Source of the DNA: Salinivibrio sharmensis
Lineage (GTDB): Bacteria > Pseudomonadota > Gammaproteobacteria > Enterobacterales > Vibrionaceae
Direction of reading: 5' to 3'
Assembly: GCF_001995985.1 (NCBI RefSeq)
Contig: NZ_MUFC01000007.1
Span: forward strand, 17,277 to 81,276
Length of the DNA: 64,000 bases
Shown here: positions 10,719 to 21,408 of the stretch, piece after piece
Numbering within the stretch: the stretch's first letter is position 1
How the letters are laid out: each line of letters opens with the position of its first letter
Translations under genes and position numbers: made by a program
Notes under the pieces: model-generated
The model's database searches: none
The model's input: the letters and a program-made list of their open reading frames with translations, nothing else
Told to the model about the DNA's origin: nothing

Positions 10719-11015
10719 AATCCTGAAAGCTCCATGTCCGTTATTAAGCAACTGACTGCGAAACGGGCGATAATGAATACTGAGTAACTTTATATCGGCA
10801 AACCTCACTCTCACTGAATCCTTGTTTACCGTATTTGTGAAATTTGCCCATAAACAATGCCCATAATGATAAGTTAATCAAATTATCATCACGCACCTTG
10901 CCTTTTTATAACGTAAAAAAGCGCCAAATATATTGATCCTAGAGACGGTTTTATCGAATCGCCTCAGACATTGCGACTGGATACTCAAGCAAGGTAACCG
11001 CATAAATGCACACAT
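10719..11015. other. Intergenic region upstream of the chemoreceptor
   Basis: About 300 nt between the chemoreceptor start and the terminator behind ygiF. It should contain the chemoreceptor promoter. It also holds an inverted repeat ATGATAA (10866-10872) / TTATCAT (10883-10889) with a 10-nt centre, which could be an operator. No gene is supported here. Confidence 0.4.
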
Positions 11016-11043
11016 AAAAAAAGCAACCACCAGGTTGCTTTTT
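11016..11043. terminator. Intrinsic terminator behind ygiF (works on both strands)
   Basis: AAAAAGCAACC (11018-11028), loop ACCA, GGTTGCTTTTT (11033-11043), with a T-tract on either strand. Its position, just downstream of the leftward ygiF gene, indicates that ygiF is its client. Confidence 0.88.
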
Positions 11044-11058
11044 ATCACTCTCGTTCGC

Positions 11059-12582
11059 TTAGTCTTGCCAATAAGGAGTAAGACGCAATCCCGTTTGACG
11101 GCTTTGCGTCATCGCATGAAACAGTGACTCTTCTTTACGTGCCAACCATTTCTCTGCCTGTTTTTTATCCTCTTCATCGTCAATCTCAACCACTCGCTCA
11201 CGTACTGGTTCGAGCAAGCGCAACTCTTCAATACCTTGCAACATATCGAGCCAAGGCAAGCGAAAGGCTTTACGCCGACTTTTGTCATACAAAGAGGCCA
11301 AGCAGGTGCCTAGCAACAAATTGCGTTGCAAGCGAGGGTACTGGTCAAAGTAATCATGCCGCGTCAGTGGCTTAGTTTCATCAAATGCATCAAGCAATTC
11401 GTGCCAAGACTCTGGCAGTGCTTTATCGGCCAAACGTTGAATCGGTTGGGCGAGCTTATCTGCCGCTTTGTCATCGAGAAACGGCTGCCAACCTTTGGAG
11501 AGGATCCAGCGGCTTAAATCGAGCAGCAAGTTGCAATAGCGCGATGTATGCAGCAGCGCGACAATGTCCTCACGTTCAGGCAACCTCGCTTGTTCGGCCT
11601 TCAAGTTTTTCACCAAGGTTTTTCGCGCGTTTAGTTTGCGCAGATATTGGCCTTTGTCTTCACACAACCGAGCATTGATCCGCGCATCATCAAGCCATGC
11701 TAACTCACCTTCAAACCACTGAAGTTCTTGGCGGAGTAAACTGCTTGCTCGGCGCGGCACTACCCCGCCGAATAACACAAACGCCTGTCGGATCAACAAA
11801 ACGGCATAACGAATTTCTTGCAATGCCTCGAGAGACTCGCGCTCAATGTAAATCTGCTCGTGATAATGCCAGTGATTCAACGCATGCTCGAGGATTCGAA
11901 TCAGGGCTTTTTCTTGGCTATCATCCGCACCGAGTTTAACGATGGATAAGGCTTTAACCGGATCGCCCTGATAGTCGGTTGCCAGGCGGTAGCCACGCGC
12001 CGCCTTACTCAGGTTACCAAGGCGCAATCCGCCATCATCCGCCAGGCTGCGCGCTAACGAAAACAAGGCGTCGGTTTGCCCGGAAATCAGCTCCAGCTCC
12101 ACCTCAGAAATCACATCTTTGTCACCGGCTTCGGTGGACACTTCACCCTGATCGCTCGCCAATTCAATCTGACTGCCATCATCGGTCGCCAACAGCCATT
12201 GCTGGCGCACAAAGTCGGTGGAAAACAACGGCTGAAGAGCCTGACTCAATGCATCAACATCAAGGTCATCGGGCCATGCGTCGACTGGGATCAAAGAAAG
12301 ATCAGGTTCAGGTCCGTTAAGCTCGGCATTGTACTCTGGGCGCTGATGTAGCCCAGCGACGACCCGACCCGCGGTTTTGAGGGTTTGAATGTAAACGCCA
12401 TCAAAACGACGTACCCGCAAACCGATATCATGGTTGCGTAGGGTAAAATCTGGCGTATCGAAGTAGATGTTTCCCAGCTCACGCTGGCTTTGCTGTAGCT
12501 GTTTTACACTGACAATTTTATCGCGAAGGCGATGAGAAAAGTCAGAAGAGACAAAAAATTTGAGCTCTATCTCAGTGTCCAT
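11059..12582 (-). CDS. ygiF: CYTH-CHAD inorganic triphosphatase (YgiF-like)
   Basis: A 507-residue cytosolic protein. The N-terminal CYTH domain (about 1-200) begins MDTEIELKFFV with the EXEXK signature of tripolyphosphatases. The C-terminal CHAD domain (about 215-480) is helical with conserved basic positions (ALNHWHYHEQIYIERESLEALQEIRYA, then LLRQELQWFEGELAWLDDARINA). In E. coli the homolog hydrolyses tripolyphosphate, and CHAD domains bind polyphosphate. It is longer than E. coli YgiF (433 residues), with extra C-terminal helices. The ATG at 12582 restores the canonical N-terminus; 19 upstream in-frame residues are dropped. The neighbouring phosphate genes on the other side suggest a phosphate theme, but that link is inferred. 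Confidence 0.9.
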   Translation of the reverse strand: MDTEIELKFFVSSDFSHRLRDKIVSVKQLQQSQRELGNIYFDTPDFTLRNHDIGLRVRRFDGVYIQTLKTAGRVVAGLHQRPEYNAELNGPEPDLSLIPVDAWPDDLDVDALSQALQPLFSTDFVRQQWLLATDDGSQIELASDQGEVSTEAGDKDVISEVELELISGQTDALFSLARSLADDGGLRLGNLSKAARGYRLATDYQGDPVKALSIVKLGADDSQEKALIRILEHALNHWHYHEQIYIERESLEALQEIRYAVLLIRQAFVLFGGVVPRRASSLLRQELQWFEGELAWLDDARINARLCEDKGQYLRKLNARKTLVKNLKAEQARLPEREDIVALLHTSRYCNLLLDLSRWILSKGWQPFLDDKAADKLAQPIQRLADKALPESWHELLDAFDETKPLTRHDYFDQYPRLQRNLLLGTCLASLYDKSRRKAFRLPWLDMLQGIEELRLLEPVRERVVEIDDEEDKKQAEKWLARKEESLFHAMTQSRQTGLRLTPYWQD

Positions 12583-12804
12583 ACGGTTACCTATAGCCAA
12601 TTGCCTGACAAGGATATGAACAATTGATCCTGTCGGCAAGCGCTATCACTACCAGGCTTGATCACGCGCACTGAGGCAGAGATCACAAAAGCTATTTCTT
12701 TAGCCTATGTTCTGCGCTACCATCGCCGCTCCGATATACCATCGTTGAACTTTTCGCCTCTCTTTTTGCCCTCTGGGCTCGAGGCAACCAGGTAGATTAC
12801 GGCT

Positions 12805-13485
12805 ATGCCAGTCAATACAATTGTTGGGCTATTTGCAAAAAGCCCTATTAAACCACTGCAGCGTCACGTAAATCGTGTAAACGATTGTTGTGAGTTATTG
12901 ATCCCCTTCTTTCATGCTTGCGAGCAACAGGACTGGGACAAAGCAAACCAACTCCGTCAGCAAATCTCAGATATTGAAAAGGATGCTGATACCCTAAAGC
13001 GCAATATCCGGCTTAAGTTACCACGAGGCCTCTTTATGCCCGTCGATCGCACGGACATGCTCGAGCTCCTCACCCAGCAAGACAAGCTGGCAAACTTAGC
13101 CAAAGATATTGCCGGCCGCGTGATTGGCCGTCAGCTTCGTATGCCCCCCTCAATGAATGATGCCTTTATCGCCTATGTGCAGCGATGCTTAGATGCTGCC
13201 GCGCAAGCACGCCGCGTGATCAACGAGCTTGAAGAGCTACTTGAGACTGGCTTTAAAGGACGCGAAGTCACCTTAGTCGCCGAAATGATTCATCAGTTGG
13301 ATGTGATTGAAGACGATACCGACTCTATGCAAATCCAACTGCGCCAAGCATTAATGGCCGTTGAGCAGGAGTACAACCCTGTTGACGTCATGTTCTTGTA
13401 CAAAATCCTCGAGTGGGTCGGTGAAATTGCTGACCAGGCGCAACGTGTGGGTGCGCGCTTAGAGGTCATGCTTTCCCGTTCCTAA
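12805..13485 (+). CDS. PhoU-like DUF47 (TIGR00153) protein, partner of Pit transporter
   Basis: A 226-residue all-helical protein of the TIGR00153/DUF47 PhoU-like family. It begins MPVNTIVGLFAKSPIKPLQRHVNRV and shows the family pattern of long amphipathic helices with acidic residues (KANQLRQQISDIEKDAD, LLTQQDKLANLAKDIAGR, IEDDTDSMQIQLRQAL). Members are typically encoded directly upstream of a PiT-family phosphate transporter and thought to regulate it. Here the pit gene begins 28 nt downstream in the same direction. It diverges from ygiF; the 222 nt between contain the promoters. The exact biochemical role is not established. Confidence 0.92.
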   Translation: MPVNTIVGLFAKSPIKPLQRHVNRVNDCCELLIPFFHACEQQDWDKANQLRQQISDIEKDADTLKRNIRLKLPRGLFMPVDRTDMLELLTQQDKLANLAKDIAGRVIGRQLRMPPSMNDAFIAYVQRCLDAAAQARRVINELEELLETGFKGREVTLVAEMIHQLDVIEDDTDSMQIQLRQALMAVEQEYNPVDVMFLYKILEWVGEIADQAQRVGARLEVMLSRS

Positions 13486-13513
13486 CCGAGTGATGTAACA
13501 ACAAGGTATTACA

Positions 13514-14770
13514 ATGGAAATCCTGATGAATCACGGGACCATATTGATCATGGTCGCCGCGGCTTTTGGTTTTTTGATGGCGATTGGTATTGGTGCCAAC
13601 GACGTCGCGAACGCGATGGGCACCTCAGTGGGCTCAAAAGCACTCACCGTCAAGCAAGCCATCATTGTAGCAATGATCTTTGAATTCGCCGGTGCGTATT
13701 TAGCCGGAGGTGAGGTCACAGACACCATTCGCAAAGGTGTGATTGACACCAGTTTTTATGCTGACCAACCGTTAGAATTAGTTTTTGGCATGATGTCCGC
13801 GCTACTGGCGGCAGGCTCTTGGCTATTACTTGCCTCATTCATGGGTTGGCCCGTCTCCACCACCCATTCCATTATTGGTGCGATTATTGGCTTTGCCTGC
13901 CTATCGGTTGGCGCTGATGCGGTCGACTGGCATACGGTGCAAGGCATCGTTGGCAGTTGGATTATCACCCCTTTTATCTCTGGTTTGTTCGCTTACTTTA
14001 TATTTTTAAGTGCACAACGACTGATTTTTGATACCGACCGCCCCGTTCTCAACGCCAAACGCTTTGTACCGCTTTATATGTTTCTCACCGCGTTTATTAT
14101 CGCGATGGTCACCATCAAAAAAGGCCTCAAACACGTTGGTTTGCACCTGACAACCCTAGAGTCGGTAAGCGCCTCCATCGTGCTCTCTGCCATGGTGATG
14201 TTTTTTGGTGTTTATTACATTTCTAGAAAGTATCGCGGCGAGGAAAACCAAGGTTTTCAGGGAGTTGAGCGGATATTTAGCCTATTAATGGTGGTCACCG
14301 CCTGTGCAATGGCCTTTGCACACGGCTCCAATGATGTGGCCAATGCGATAGGCCCACTGTCCGCTATCGTCGCGACCGTGCAAAATCTCGGTACCGTCGC
14401 CGAAAAAGCACAAATCGCCTGGTGGATTTTACCGATGGGCGGCGCAGGGATTGTACTCGGCCTTGCCACCATGGGGCACAGAGTCATGGCGACCGTGGGC
14501 TCGGGGATTACTGAGCTTACCCCTAGCCGTGGTTTTGCCGCGCAACTGGCGACTGCAAGTACGGTTGTGCTCGCCTCAGGCACAGGTCTCCCTATTTCGA
14601 CCACCCAAACCTTAGTCGGCGGCGTCTTAGGCGTTGGCTTTGCCCGCGGCATTGCCGCACTCAATTTGGGTGTGGTGCGCAATATTGTCGCCTCGTGGCT
14701 GATTACCTTGCCCGCTGGCGCCTTGTTGGCTGTGATCTTTTACCAAGTGATGACCTCGCTATTTGCGTAA
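13514..14770 (+). CDS. pit: Inorganic phosphate transporter, PiT family
   Basis: A 418-residue inner-membrane symporter with about ten to eleven hydrophobic segments. The two PiT (PHO4) signature repeats are present: IGANDVANAMGTSVGSKAL near the N-terminus and HGSNDVANAIGPLSAIV in the second half. Both halves also contain the P-S-T-T-H/Q motif (WPVSTTHSIIGAIIG and LPISTTQTLVGGVLG), reflecting the internal duplication. AAGG lies nine bases before the ATG. It is coupled to the upstream PhoU-like gene. It is low-affinity metal-phosphate uptake by family knowledge; bacterial members take up phosphate with H+ or Na+, and the ion is not determinable here. Confidence 0.95.
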   Translation: MEILMNHGTILIMVAAAFGFLMAIGIGANDVANAMGTSVGSKALTVKQAIIVAMIFEFAGAYLAGGEVTDTIRKGVIDTSFYADQPLELVFGMMSALLAAGSWLLLASFMGWPVSTTHSIIGAIIGFACLSVGADAVDWHTVQGIVGSWIITPFISGLFAYFIFLSAQRLIFDTDRPVLNAKRFVPLYMFLTAFIIAMVTIKKGLKHVGLHLTTLESVSASIVLSAMVMFFGVYYISRKYRGEENQGFQGVERIFSLLMVVTACAMAFAHGSNDVANAIGPLSAIVATVQNLGTVAEKAQIAWWILPMGGAGIVLGLATMGHRVMATVGSGITELTPSRGFAAQLATASTVVLASGTGLPISTTQTLVGGVLGVGFARGIAALNLGVVRNIVASWLITLPAGALLAVIFYQVMTSLFA

Positions 14771-14802
14771 CAAGCGCCGGTGATGTCAAATCACAGTCAA
14801 AA

Positions 14803-14830
14803 AAAGGGGGGCATGGCTCCCCTTTCTTTT
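14803..14830 (+). terminator. Intrinsic terminator after pit
   Basis: AAAGGGGGGC (14803-14812), triloop ATG, GCTCCCCTTT (14816-14825), a 10-bp stem with one G-U pair, then CTTTT. It separates pit from ygiM. Confidence 0.85.
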
Positions 14831-14898
14831 ACGCCTATGGCACTATGCCCAGCAAAGCCGATGTGTCCCACACTGAAATTATGCAAAGGACCCCAGAC

Positions 14899-15513
14899 GT
14901 GAAACACCTGTATTCTGCTCTCGTATTGCTGTTCGTTCTCGTTGCCGCGCCTCGAGCGATGGCAGAAAACTATATTTCTGATGATTTGTTCACTTATATG
15001 CACGCTGGCCCGGGTACGCAATATCGCATTATTGGCAGTGTCGATGCGGGTGATAAAGTCACTGTGCTAAAACGTAACCGCGACGAGGGCTACACCCAAG
15101 TGGTTGATAGCCGTGGCCGTAAAGGCTGGGTAAAAAGTGACTACGTGACCACGCAACCTGGCTTAAAAGAGCGTGTGCCCGCCTTGGAAGCCGAGCTGAA
15201 AAAGGTGAAATCTGCGCTCGCCAGTGCAAAAGATGATGCCAAAGCACAACAAAAAGGCTTGGCTGAGTCGCTTAAACAACGCAACGCGCAGATTGAGAAG
15301 CTAGAAGCACACAGTAGCGAACTCAACAAAAAACTGATTGATGCACAAAGCGAAATCCGTGCACTACGTGCTAAAATTGACACACAAAAAGATGATCTTT
15401 TGATGCGTTGGTTTACCTACGGTGGCATGGTAGCTGGCGGGGGCTTGCTGTTTGGCCTGATTCTCCCTCACCTTATCCCACGCAAAAAGCGTCGCCGCGA
15501 CGGCTGGGCATAA
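14899..15513 (+). CDS. ygiM: SH3 domain membrane protein, TIGR04211 family (YgiM-like)
   Basis: A 204-residue membrane-anchored protein. It has a Sec signal peptide (VKHLYSALVLLFVLVAAPRAMA), a bacterial SH3 domain (about 25-85; YISDDLFTYMHAGPGTQYRIIGSV, then GWVKSDYVT), and a coiled coil rich in Lys/Ala/Glu (about 90-165). One C-terminal TM helix (YGGMVAGGGLLFGLILPHLI) and a basic tail KKRRR follow. The layout is that of E. coli YgiM (206 residues). The GTG at 14899 is chosen because AAAGGA lies eight bases upstream; longer in-frame extensions have no signal peptide at the right place. Its function is unknown. It precedes cca, as in other gammaproteobacteria. Confidence 0.88.
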   Translation: MKHLYSALVLLFVLVAAPRAMAENYISDDLFTYMHAGPGTQYRIIGSVDAGDKVTVLKRNRDEGYTQVVDSRGRKGWVKSDYVTTQPGLKERVPALEAELKKVKSALASAKDDAKAQQKGLAESLKQRNAQIEKLEAHSSELNKKLIDAQSEIRALRAKIDTQKDDLLMRWFTYGGMVAGGGLLFGLILPHLIPRKKRRRDGWA

Positions 15514-15522
15514 TCGTGAATG

Positions 15523-15547
15523 AAAGGCTGCATTGGCAGCCTTTTTT
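15523..15547 (+). terminator. Intrinsic terminator after ygiM
   Basis: AAAGGCTGC (15523-15531), loop ATTG, GCAGCCTTT (15536-15544), followed by a T run. Confidence 0.9.
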
Positions 15548-15680
15548 ATTGCAACCGCCACGCCAGTTTTCAGGCACAAAATATCCGTGCTGCATTTCAA
15601 TATGTATACTTGGGAAATAAATCGGAATCAGCATGGTCGCCATGCCGGATTCCAAGGTTAATCCAAACAAGGAGTCTCGT

Positions 15681-16931
15681 GTGAAACATTATCTTGTCGG
15701 CGGAGCAGTACGTGATGAGCTATTAGGCTTGCCGGTCACAGATAAAGATTGGGTGGTCGTGGGCGCGACCGTCGAGCAAATGCAAGCGGCCGGTTACCAG
15801 CAAGTCGGCCAAGACTTCCCGGTATTCTTACACCCGACCACACACGAAGAGCACGCCCTCGCCCGTACCGAGCGTAAATCAGGCCAAGGCTACACCGGGT
15901 TTATTTGCGACTTCTCGCCAGATATCTCACTGGAAGCGGATCTTCAGCGCCGCGATCTCACCATCAACGCCATCGCCCAAGACGAAGAGGGCAGCTTGAT
16001 TGACCCGTATGGCGGTCAGCAAGATTTGCACAACCGCATTCTGCGCCATGTCTCACCCGCCTTTAGCGAAGACCCATTGCGGGTACTTAGAGTGGCACGG
16101 TTTGCCGCCCGTTTTGCGCCGCTCGGCTTTACCCTTGCCGATGACACCCTCGCACTGATGAAAATGATGGTCGCCAAGGGCGAACTCGCCCACCTCACCC
16201 CTGAGCGGGTTTGGCGAGAATGGGAGAAAGCGCTTGGCTGTGATTGTCCCGATGTGTTTCTTGCTGTGCTGCGCGATTGCGGTGCCCTAGCGGTAGTGCT
16301 TCCAGAAATCGACGCCCTGTACGGTGTGCCGAATCCAGCCAACTGGCACCCTGAAATCGACACCGGCATCCACACGGAAATGGTCAGCCGTTATGCCGCC
16401 TCATTGACCGATGACAAAAGCATCCGCTTTGCCGCACAAGTCCATGATCTCGGTAAGGCCCTCACCCCAGCCTCTATTTTGCCCGGCCATCGCGGACACG
16501 GCAATCGCGGGCTGCCCGTGATTAAAGATCTGTGCGAGCGACTACGTATCCCCAACGCTTATCGGGATTTGGCCTTGGTGGTCAGTGCGCATCATTCCAA
16601 AATTCATAAGTGCGATCAACTCAGCCCTGAGCATTGGGTAGCGCTGTTTAATCAGATTGATGCGTGGCGCAAACCCGAACGGGTCGAGCAATTGGCCTTG
16701 GCGTGTTTAGCTGATGTGCGTGGCCGCAAGGGGCGTGAAAACTATCACTACCCACAAGCCGATGCCTTACGCGAGCGCTTTGCTTGCGCGCAACAGGTAG
16801 AAGTTAAGCCGATTGTCGACGCGGGCTTCAAAGGCGCGGCGATTCGTGATGAGCTGCATCGCCAGCGTATTCAAGCGGTGGCCGCGTGTCCGGCGCCACC
16901 ACGCCCAGAAGCGGTGAGTCCCTCGCGTTAA
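15681..16931 (+). CDS. cca: CCA-adding tRNA nucleotidyltransferase / multifunctional Cca
   Basis: A 416-residue enzyme that builds or repairs the 3' CCA end of tRNAs. The class II nucleotidyltransferase core has YLVGGAVRD (GGxxR) and DKDWVVVG (DxD). The RRDLTINA and [15 protein letters not shown] motifs are present. A C-terminal HD domain (HDLGKALTP) is the phosphohydrolase found in gammaproteobacterial Cca. A frame beginning 16 codons earlier exists, but the GTG at 15681 follows AAGGAG with six bases spacing and gives the family N-terminus [12 protein letters not shown]. Its 3' end overlaps the end of the convergent dnaE2 gene by a few bases. Confidence 0.96.
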   Translation: MKHYLVGGAVRDELLGLPVTDKDWVVVGATVEQMQAAGYQQVGQDFPVFLHPTTHEEHALARTERKSGQGYTGFICDFSPDISLEADLQRRDLTINAIAQDEEGSLIDPYGGQQDLHNRILRHVSPAFSEDPLRVLRVARFAARFAPLGFTLADDTLALMKMMVAKGELAHLTPERVWREWEKALGCDCPDVFLAVLRDCGALAVVLPEIDALYGVPNPANWHPEIDTGIHTEMVSRYAASLTDDKSIRFAAQVHDLGKALTPASILPGHRGHGNRGLPVIKDLCERLRIPNAYRDLALVVSAHHSKIHKCDQLSPEHWVALFNQIDAWRKPERVEQLALACLADVRGRKGRENYHYPQADALRERFACAQQVEVKPIVDAGFKGAAIRDELHRQRIQAVAACPAPPRPEAVSPSR

Positions 16932-19900
16932 CGGAATTCACGCGCGGCCACCGACAAGGTGGTGAGCGTCGGGGTCAGGTCAATCAACTTACCGGCAATC
17001 ACGTGCACCACCTCGCCCTGTCGCTCGACAATGCCATGCACTTTCAACACCTTGGCTTGCATAAAAGCACGGGATTGCGCCCGTGCCGTCCCCGCCCAAA
17101 CCACCACATTGATATTGCCCGTATCGTCTTCCAAGGTGACAAAGGTTACACCACTGGCCGTACCCGGGGATTGCTTGCCCGTCACCACCCCCGCTACCGC
17201 GACCCAGCTTTGCGATGCACACTGTGATAACTCAACACCACGAGTAAAACGGCCCAGCGTGCCGGCTTGCGCCATCAAACGAATGGGATGATCGGTGAGC
17301 GACAGCCCCAAGGCCGCGTAATCTTCAATCACGTTCTGCCACTGGGAAGGCGAATGAGGCAACGCCACCTCATCGTCACTGGCGGCCAGTAGTGGCAGTT
17401 GCCGCTGCTGATCCATCAGCGCCCAGCGCGCCTGATAGCGGTTACCAGCCAGCGCCGCCAATGCGCCACTGCTGGCTAAGGCTTGATAAGCATCGCGGTC
17501 AAGGTTAATTTCTTGCAGTGACGACAAAGACGCAAACCCTGCCTCTGGACGATGGGCCAGCAACCGGTCTATTGCCGCCACGCTTAATCCTTTGACTAAC
17601 CGCAACCCCAGTCGCACGCCCCACCGATCGCCGACCTTTTCTAAGCAATGATCCGCTCCCGAGTGTTGCACACAAACCGGCAACACAGGCACCTGATGGC
17701 GCGTGGCGTCTTGCATCAATTGTGACGGTGAGTAAAACCCCATCGGCTGGCTATTAAGCAAGCCAGTGTAAAACGCGGCGGGGTAATAATGCTTTAACCA
17801 CGCTGATACATAGGCCAAAACCGCAAACGAAGCCGAGTGGCTCTCTGGAAAGCCATAATCACCAAACCCACAGATTTGCCGGTAAAGCTGCTCGGCAAAG
17901 TCAGCGCGATAACCTCGCGCAGTCATCCCTGCGATCAATTTGTCGCGAAACGGCGCCAGCCCGCCTTTTTTCTTCCAGGCCGCCATCGCGCGGCGCAGCT
18001 GATCCGCTTCCCCACCGGAAAAGCCAGCCGCTACCATCGCCAATTTGATCACTTGCTCTTGAAAAATGGGCACCCCGAGCGTGCGCGCCAGCACTTGCTC
18101 AACCGCTTTGGACGGGTAGCTCACCGCTTCTTCCCCGTCGCGTCGCTTTAGATACGGATGCACCATGTCACCTTGAATCGGACCGGGGCGGACAATGGCA
18201 ATTTGAATCACCAAATCATAATAACAAGCCGGTTTGAGCCGCGGCAGCATACTCATTTGTGCTCGCGACTCAATTTGAAACACTCCCACGGTATCGGCGT
18301 GCTGAATGCGTGCAAACACCGCCGGATCGTCGCCTTGTTGGGTGATCGCCGCCAAACTCAAGCGAGGGCCACCGGTTTGGGCAATCAAATCAAAGGTGCG
18401 GCGAATCGCGGTGAGCATGCCCAGTGCAAGTACGTCGACTTTCATCAGATGCAGTGTTTCCAGATCGTCTTTATCCCACTGGATCACCGTCCGCTCTGCC
18501 ATCGCCGCATTTTCCACCGGCACCAACTCATACAAAGGCCCATCTGCAATCACAAAGCCACCAACATGCTGAGAAAGGTGGCGTGGAAAGCCGATCAATG
18601 TCTGGGTCAGCGACAGCCATTGTTGGCTTTTCGCGCTTTTAGGATCCAGGCCCAACTGCTGAAGTTGCTGCGTCCAAGGCTGGGTTTTATCGCGTCGATT
18701 GAGGTTTTGAATAAAAAAATCGATCTGGCTAGCGGGGATCGCCAACGCTTTGCCCACATCGCGCAATGCACTTTTAAGCCGATAACGGATCACAGTTGCC
18801 GCTAAGGCGGTCCGCTCACGGCCATATTTTTGATACAAATACTGGATCACTTCTTCACGGCGCTGGTGCTCAAAGTCGACATCAATATCCGGCGGCTCGT
18901 CGCGCTCTTTGCTAATAAAGCGCTCAAACAGCACATCGACTTTGCACGGATCCACCGCGGTGATCCCTAAGCAATAACACACCACCGAGTTCGCCGCCGA
19001 GCCGCGCCCTTGATATAAGATCCCACGCGATTGAGCAAAGCGCACCAGATCGTAAATGGTCAAAAAGTAATACGGGTAATCCAACGCCTCGATAAGCGCG
19101 AGCTCTTTTTCAATGATGGCTCCCACGTCACGGGGAACCCCTTGTGGGAAGCGCTGCTGTGCGCCCTGCTTGACCGCCTCACGCAGATACGCCATCGCAG
19201 ACTCGCCAGTCGGCACCACTTCTTTGGGGTAGCTGTATTTAAGGCTCGCCAAGGAAAACTGACACTGGGCGGCAATCTTGGCACTTTCCGCCAGCCACTC
19301 AGGGGGAAACAAAGCGTGTAATTTAGGCAACGGGCGTAAGGCGCGCTCTGCATTGGGCAATAATGTCCGCCCCAACGCCGCCACCGGCTGACGATTCCGA
19401 ATCGCCGTTAAGGTATGATGTAACGCCAGCCGCTCAGGGTGATGCATCAGCACATCACCACACGCTGTCACACGAAGCTCATACTGGCTTGCCAGCATGC
19501 GACAGTGCGCCAGATACGGATGGTCGTTATCCGCTAGATCGCGCCGCACAGCCAGATACAAGCGCTCAGCATGATAACGCAGCAGCCACGTCGCCCAATG
19601 ATGATCGCTCTCCGCGCCACTGGGTAGCCATAGCACTATGCCATGACGCACCGACATCAGATCCCACTCGCTCAGCTGGTAATCGCCTTTGTGACTGCGC
19701 CGCCGCGCATTGGTGATAATCCGACACAGCTCTTGGTAAGCCGCTTGGGTGGGACACAGTAAAACAACATCTAACGCCTGCAGGCGAAAGCGACTGCCAA
19801 TGATCAGCGAAAGCTGCGGATAATCACGCTGAGCTTGATACGCACGCACCACCCCTACGACCGAGCATTCATCGGTGATCGCGAGCGCTTGATAGCCCAA

Positions 19901-19993
19901 TGTTGCCGCTTGCGCCACCAGCTCTTCCGGGTGTGAGGCGCCCTCAAGAAAGGAAAAGTTGCTGCAACATACCAGCTCGGCATACGTACTCAT
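16928..19993 (-). CDS. dnaE2: Error-prone DNA polymerase DnaE2 (ImuC)
   Basis: A 1021-residue C-family polymerase alpha subunit paralog that performs translesion synthesis with ImuB. The N-terminal PHP domain starts [23 protein letters not shown]. The catalytic palm has [19 protein letters not shown] and [18 protein letters not shown] with the essential acidic residues. Later come the fingers motif ([18 protein letters not shown]), [16 protein letters not shown] and a C-terminal OB fold. It lacks the replicative C-terminal tau-binding extension, and its length of about 1020 residues is typical of DnaE2 rather than DnaE1 (about 1160). It is the last gene of imuA-imuB-dnaE2, 11 nt after imuB, so it should be LexA controlled. 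Confidence 0.96.
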   Translation of the reverse strand: MSTYAELVCCSNFSFLEGASHPEELVAQAATLGYQALAITDECSVVGVVRAYQAQRDYPQLSLIIGSRFRLQALDVVLLCPTQAAYQELCRIITNARRRSHKGDYQLSEWDLMSVRHGIVLWLPSGAESDHHWATWLLRYHAERLYLAVRRDLADNDHPYLAHCRMLASQYELRVTACGDVLMHHPERLALHHTLTAIRNRQPVAALGRTLLPNAERALRPLPKLHALFPPEWLAESAKIAAQCQFSLASLKYSYPKEVVPTGESAMAYLREAVKQGAQQRFPQGVPRDVGAIIEKELALIEALDYPYYFLTIYDLVRFAQSRGILYQGRGSAANSVVCYCLGITAVDPCKVDVLFERFISKERDEPPDIDVDFEHQRREEVIQYLYQKYGRERTALAATVIRYRLKSALRDVGKALAIPASQIDFFIQNLNRRDKTQPWTQQLQQLGLDPKSAKSQQWLSLTQTLIGFPRHLSQHVGGFVIADGPLYELVPVENAAMAERTVIQWDKDDLETLHLMKVDVLALGMLTAIRRTFDLIAQTGGPRLSLAAITQQGDDPAVFARIQHADTVGVFQIESRAQMSMLPRLKPACYYDLVIQIAIVRPGPIQGDMVHPYLKRRDGEEAVSYPSKAVEQVLARTLGVPIFQEQVIKLAMVAAGFSGGEADQLRRAMAAWKKKGGLAPFRDKLIAGMTARGYRADFAEQLYRQICGFGDYGFPESHSASFAVLAYVSAWLKHYYPAAFYTGLLNSQPMGFYSPSQLMQDATRHQVPVLPVCVQHSGADHCLEKVGDRWGVRLGLRLVKGLSVAAIDRLLAHRPEAGFASLSSLQEINLDRDAYQALASSGALAALAGNRYQARWALMDQQRQLPLLAASDDEVALPHSPSQWQNVIEDYAALGLSLTDHPIRLMAQAGTLGRFTRGVELSQCASQSWVAVAGVVTGKQSPGTASGVTFVTLEDDTGNINVVVWAGTARAQSRAFMQAKVLKVHGIVERQGEVVHVIAGKLIDLTPTLTTLSVAAREFR

Positions 19994-20004
19994 CGCTTCA
20001 CCGT

Positions 20005-21408
20005 CTAACTAAACCAACCGTGTAAAAACCAAGTTTGCTCCGGCGTGCGAAACACCCACAACCATTGTTGCTGGGCGTTTTGGGCAATAAAGTAATCACG
20101 CTGGATAGGCGCACCTTCCCACCAACCCGTGACAATCCGCTCCGGCCCTTCACGTAAGGTGATCTTACCCACCAGTGGTGTGGGTTGCGGCAGCAATAAA
20201 CTTGGGCGTGGGCGCGTGGGTGCCAAGGCCGTCGGTGTCGCACTATGGTGATGGGGGACATGTTGGCTGGCCGTCTCGGGACGGTGATGATCTACATACG
20301 CTAACCGCATAACCGCCTCCTCCCCGAGTCGGGCAGCCAGTGTCGCGACCAACTCATCACGATTTTGCTCACCTTGCTGGGCGCTAAAAAGATCGGTTTG
20401 TCCGGGCTGGTAGCAATCGATTTGCGAAGCCGTCACACTGACCTCGGTCACCGGCTGGCTCACTTGCCATGACGCCAGCCGTAAACGCACCAACGCCATC
20501 CAGCGCTCGACGTCTTTCTCGCCATGCGCGGCCATTACCGGCAGGGTTTCTTCACATCCATCACGCAAGCTAAAATCCAACGTCAGCGCAGGCGTACAGG
20601 CACTACGCTGCTCAAGAAAACGGCACAGTGCCGAGACGAGATTCTCGATAATGGGCAATAAGTGGGCTTGCTCACTAAGCTCAAACAACAAGACCCGCTG
20701 CTGAAAAAATTGCAGCGGTGGCTGAAAATAACGCAGTGGCGTCGACTGGGCGCCACGCACTTCAGCAAGGTAATCCACCACAGTGCGCGGAAAACGTCGC
20801 GTCAGCGAAGCGGTGGGCAAGGCGATAAGATCACCTAACTGAGAGAGGCCCAGACGCGTAAACTGAGTTTTCACCGTCTCCGGTAAAGGGGCTGCAGCCA
20901 ACGGCAATTGCTGCAATGCTGCCTGCAAATGCTCGGGGTCGGTACTGATCTTGCCCACGTGTCCATACGCCATAAGCTCGGCGGCACGCGGCGTTTGGCC
21001 CACCCCAGCCTGATAACGGATACCACTTTCCACCAGCGTTTGAGTCACCGCCTGCCATAGCGGAGTAAACCCTTGATATAGCGCCAACATCGGTGAAACG
21101 TGTAGCCATAAACCTTTAGGGGGATTAAGGCTGATTTCCGCGACCAGCGGATAAAGCTGTGTGGCGAGCTGCTCAAGCGCGGACTGCTCTTTCACCGCGC
21201 AATAAGGGTAGACCGCGAGCTGATGACAAATAAGCGCTGCAGCCCCTAATCCCATACCGGTATTCAGACCGTGCGTGTTAGCCGCCACAGAGAGCTGCAC
21301 TAAACGGCCTTCTTGCTCGCAAACCAGCCCCACCGCTTGCACCGACGACGGTGCATAAAGGCTATCTAACAGCAAGTTTGGGCAGTGCAGATACAGCCAC
21401 AATGACAT
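20005..21408 (-). CDS. imuB: Mutasome Y-family-like protein ImuB
   Basis: A 467-residue inactive relative of Y-family polymerases that bridges the beta clamp and DnaE2. The start MSLWLYLHCPNLLLDSLYAP lacks the acidic residue expected in a catalytic Y-family N-terminus. The later region ISLNPPKGLWLHVS also lacks the S-I/L-D-E motif, so catalysis is not expected. A clamp-binding pentapeptide QTDLF is at residues 337-341. A longer open frame (to 21870) overlaps imuA in another phase; the ATG at 21408 is chosen because it forms a TGATG overlap with the imuA stop, giving translational coupling. The C-terminus (VTGWWEGAPIQRDYFIA...) matches the family tail. Confidence 0.94.
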   Translation of the reverse strand: MSLWLYLHCPNLLLDSLYAPSSVQAVGLVCEQEGRLVQLSVAANTHGLNTGMGLGAAALICHQLAVYPYCAVKEQSALEQLATQLYPLVAEISLNPPKGLWLHVSPMLALYQGFTPLWQAVTQTLVESGIRYQAGVGQTPRAAELMAYGHVGKISTDPEHLQAALQQLPLAAAPLPETVKTQFTRLGLSQLGDLIALPTASLTRRFPRTVVDYLAEVRGAQSTPLRYFQPPLQFFQQRVLLFELSEQAHLLPIIENLVSALCRFLEQRSACTPALTLDFSLRDGCEETLPVMAAHGEKDVERWMALVRLRLASWQVSQPVTEVSVTASQIDCYQPGQTDLFSAQQGEQNRDELVATLAARLGEEAVMRLAYVDHHRPETASQHVPHHHSATPTALAPTRPRPSLLLPQPTPLVGKITLREGPERIVTGWWEGAPIQRDYFIAQNAQQQWLWVFRTPEQTWFLHGWFS

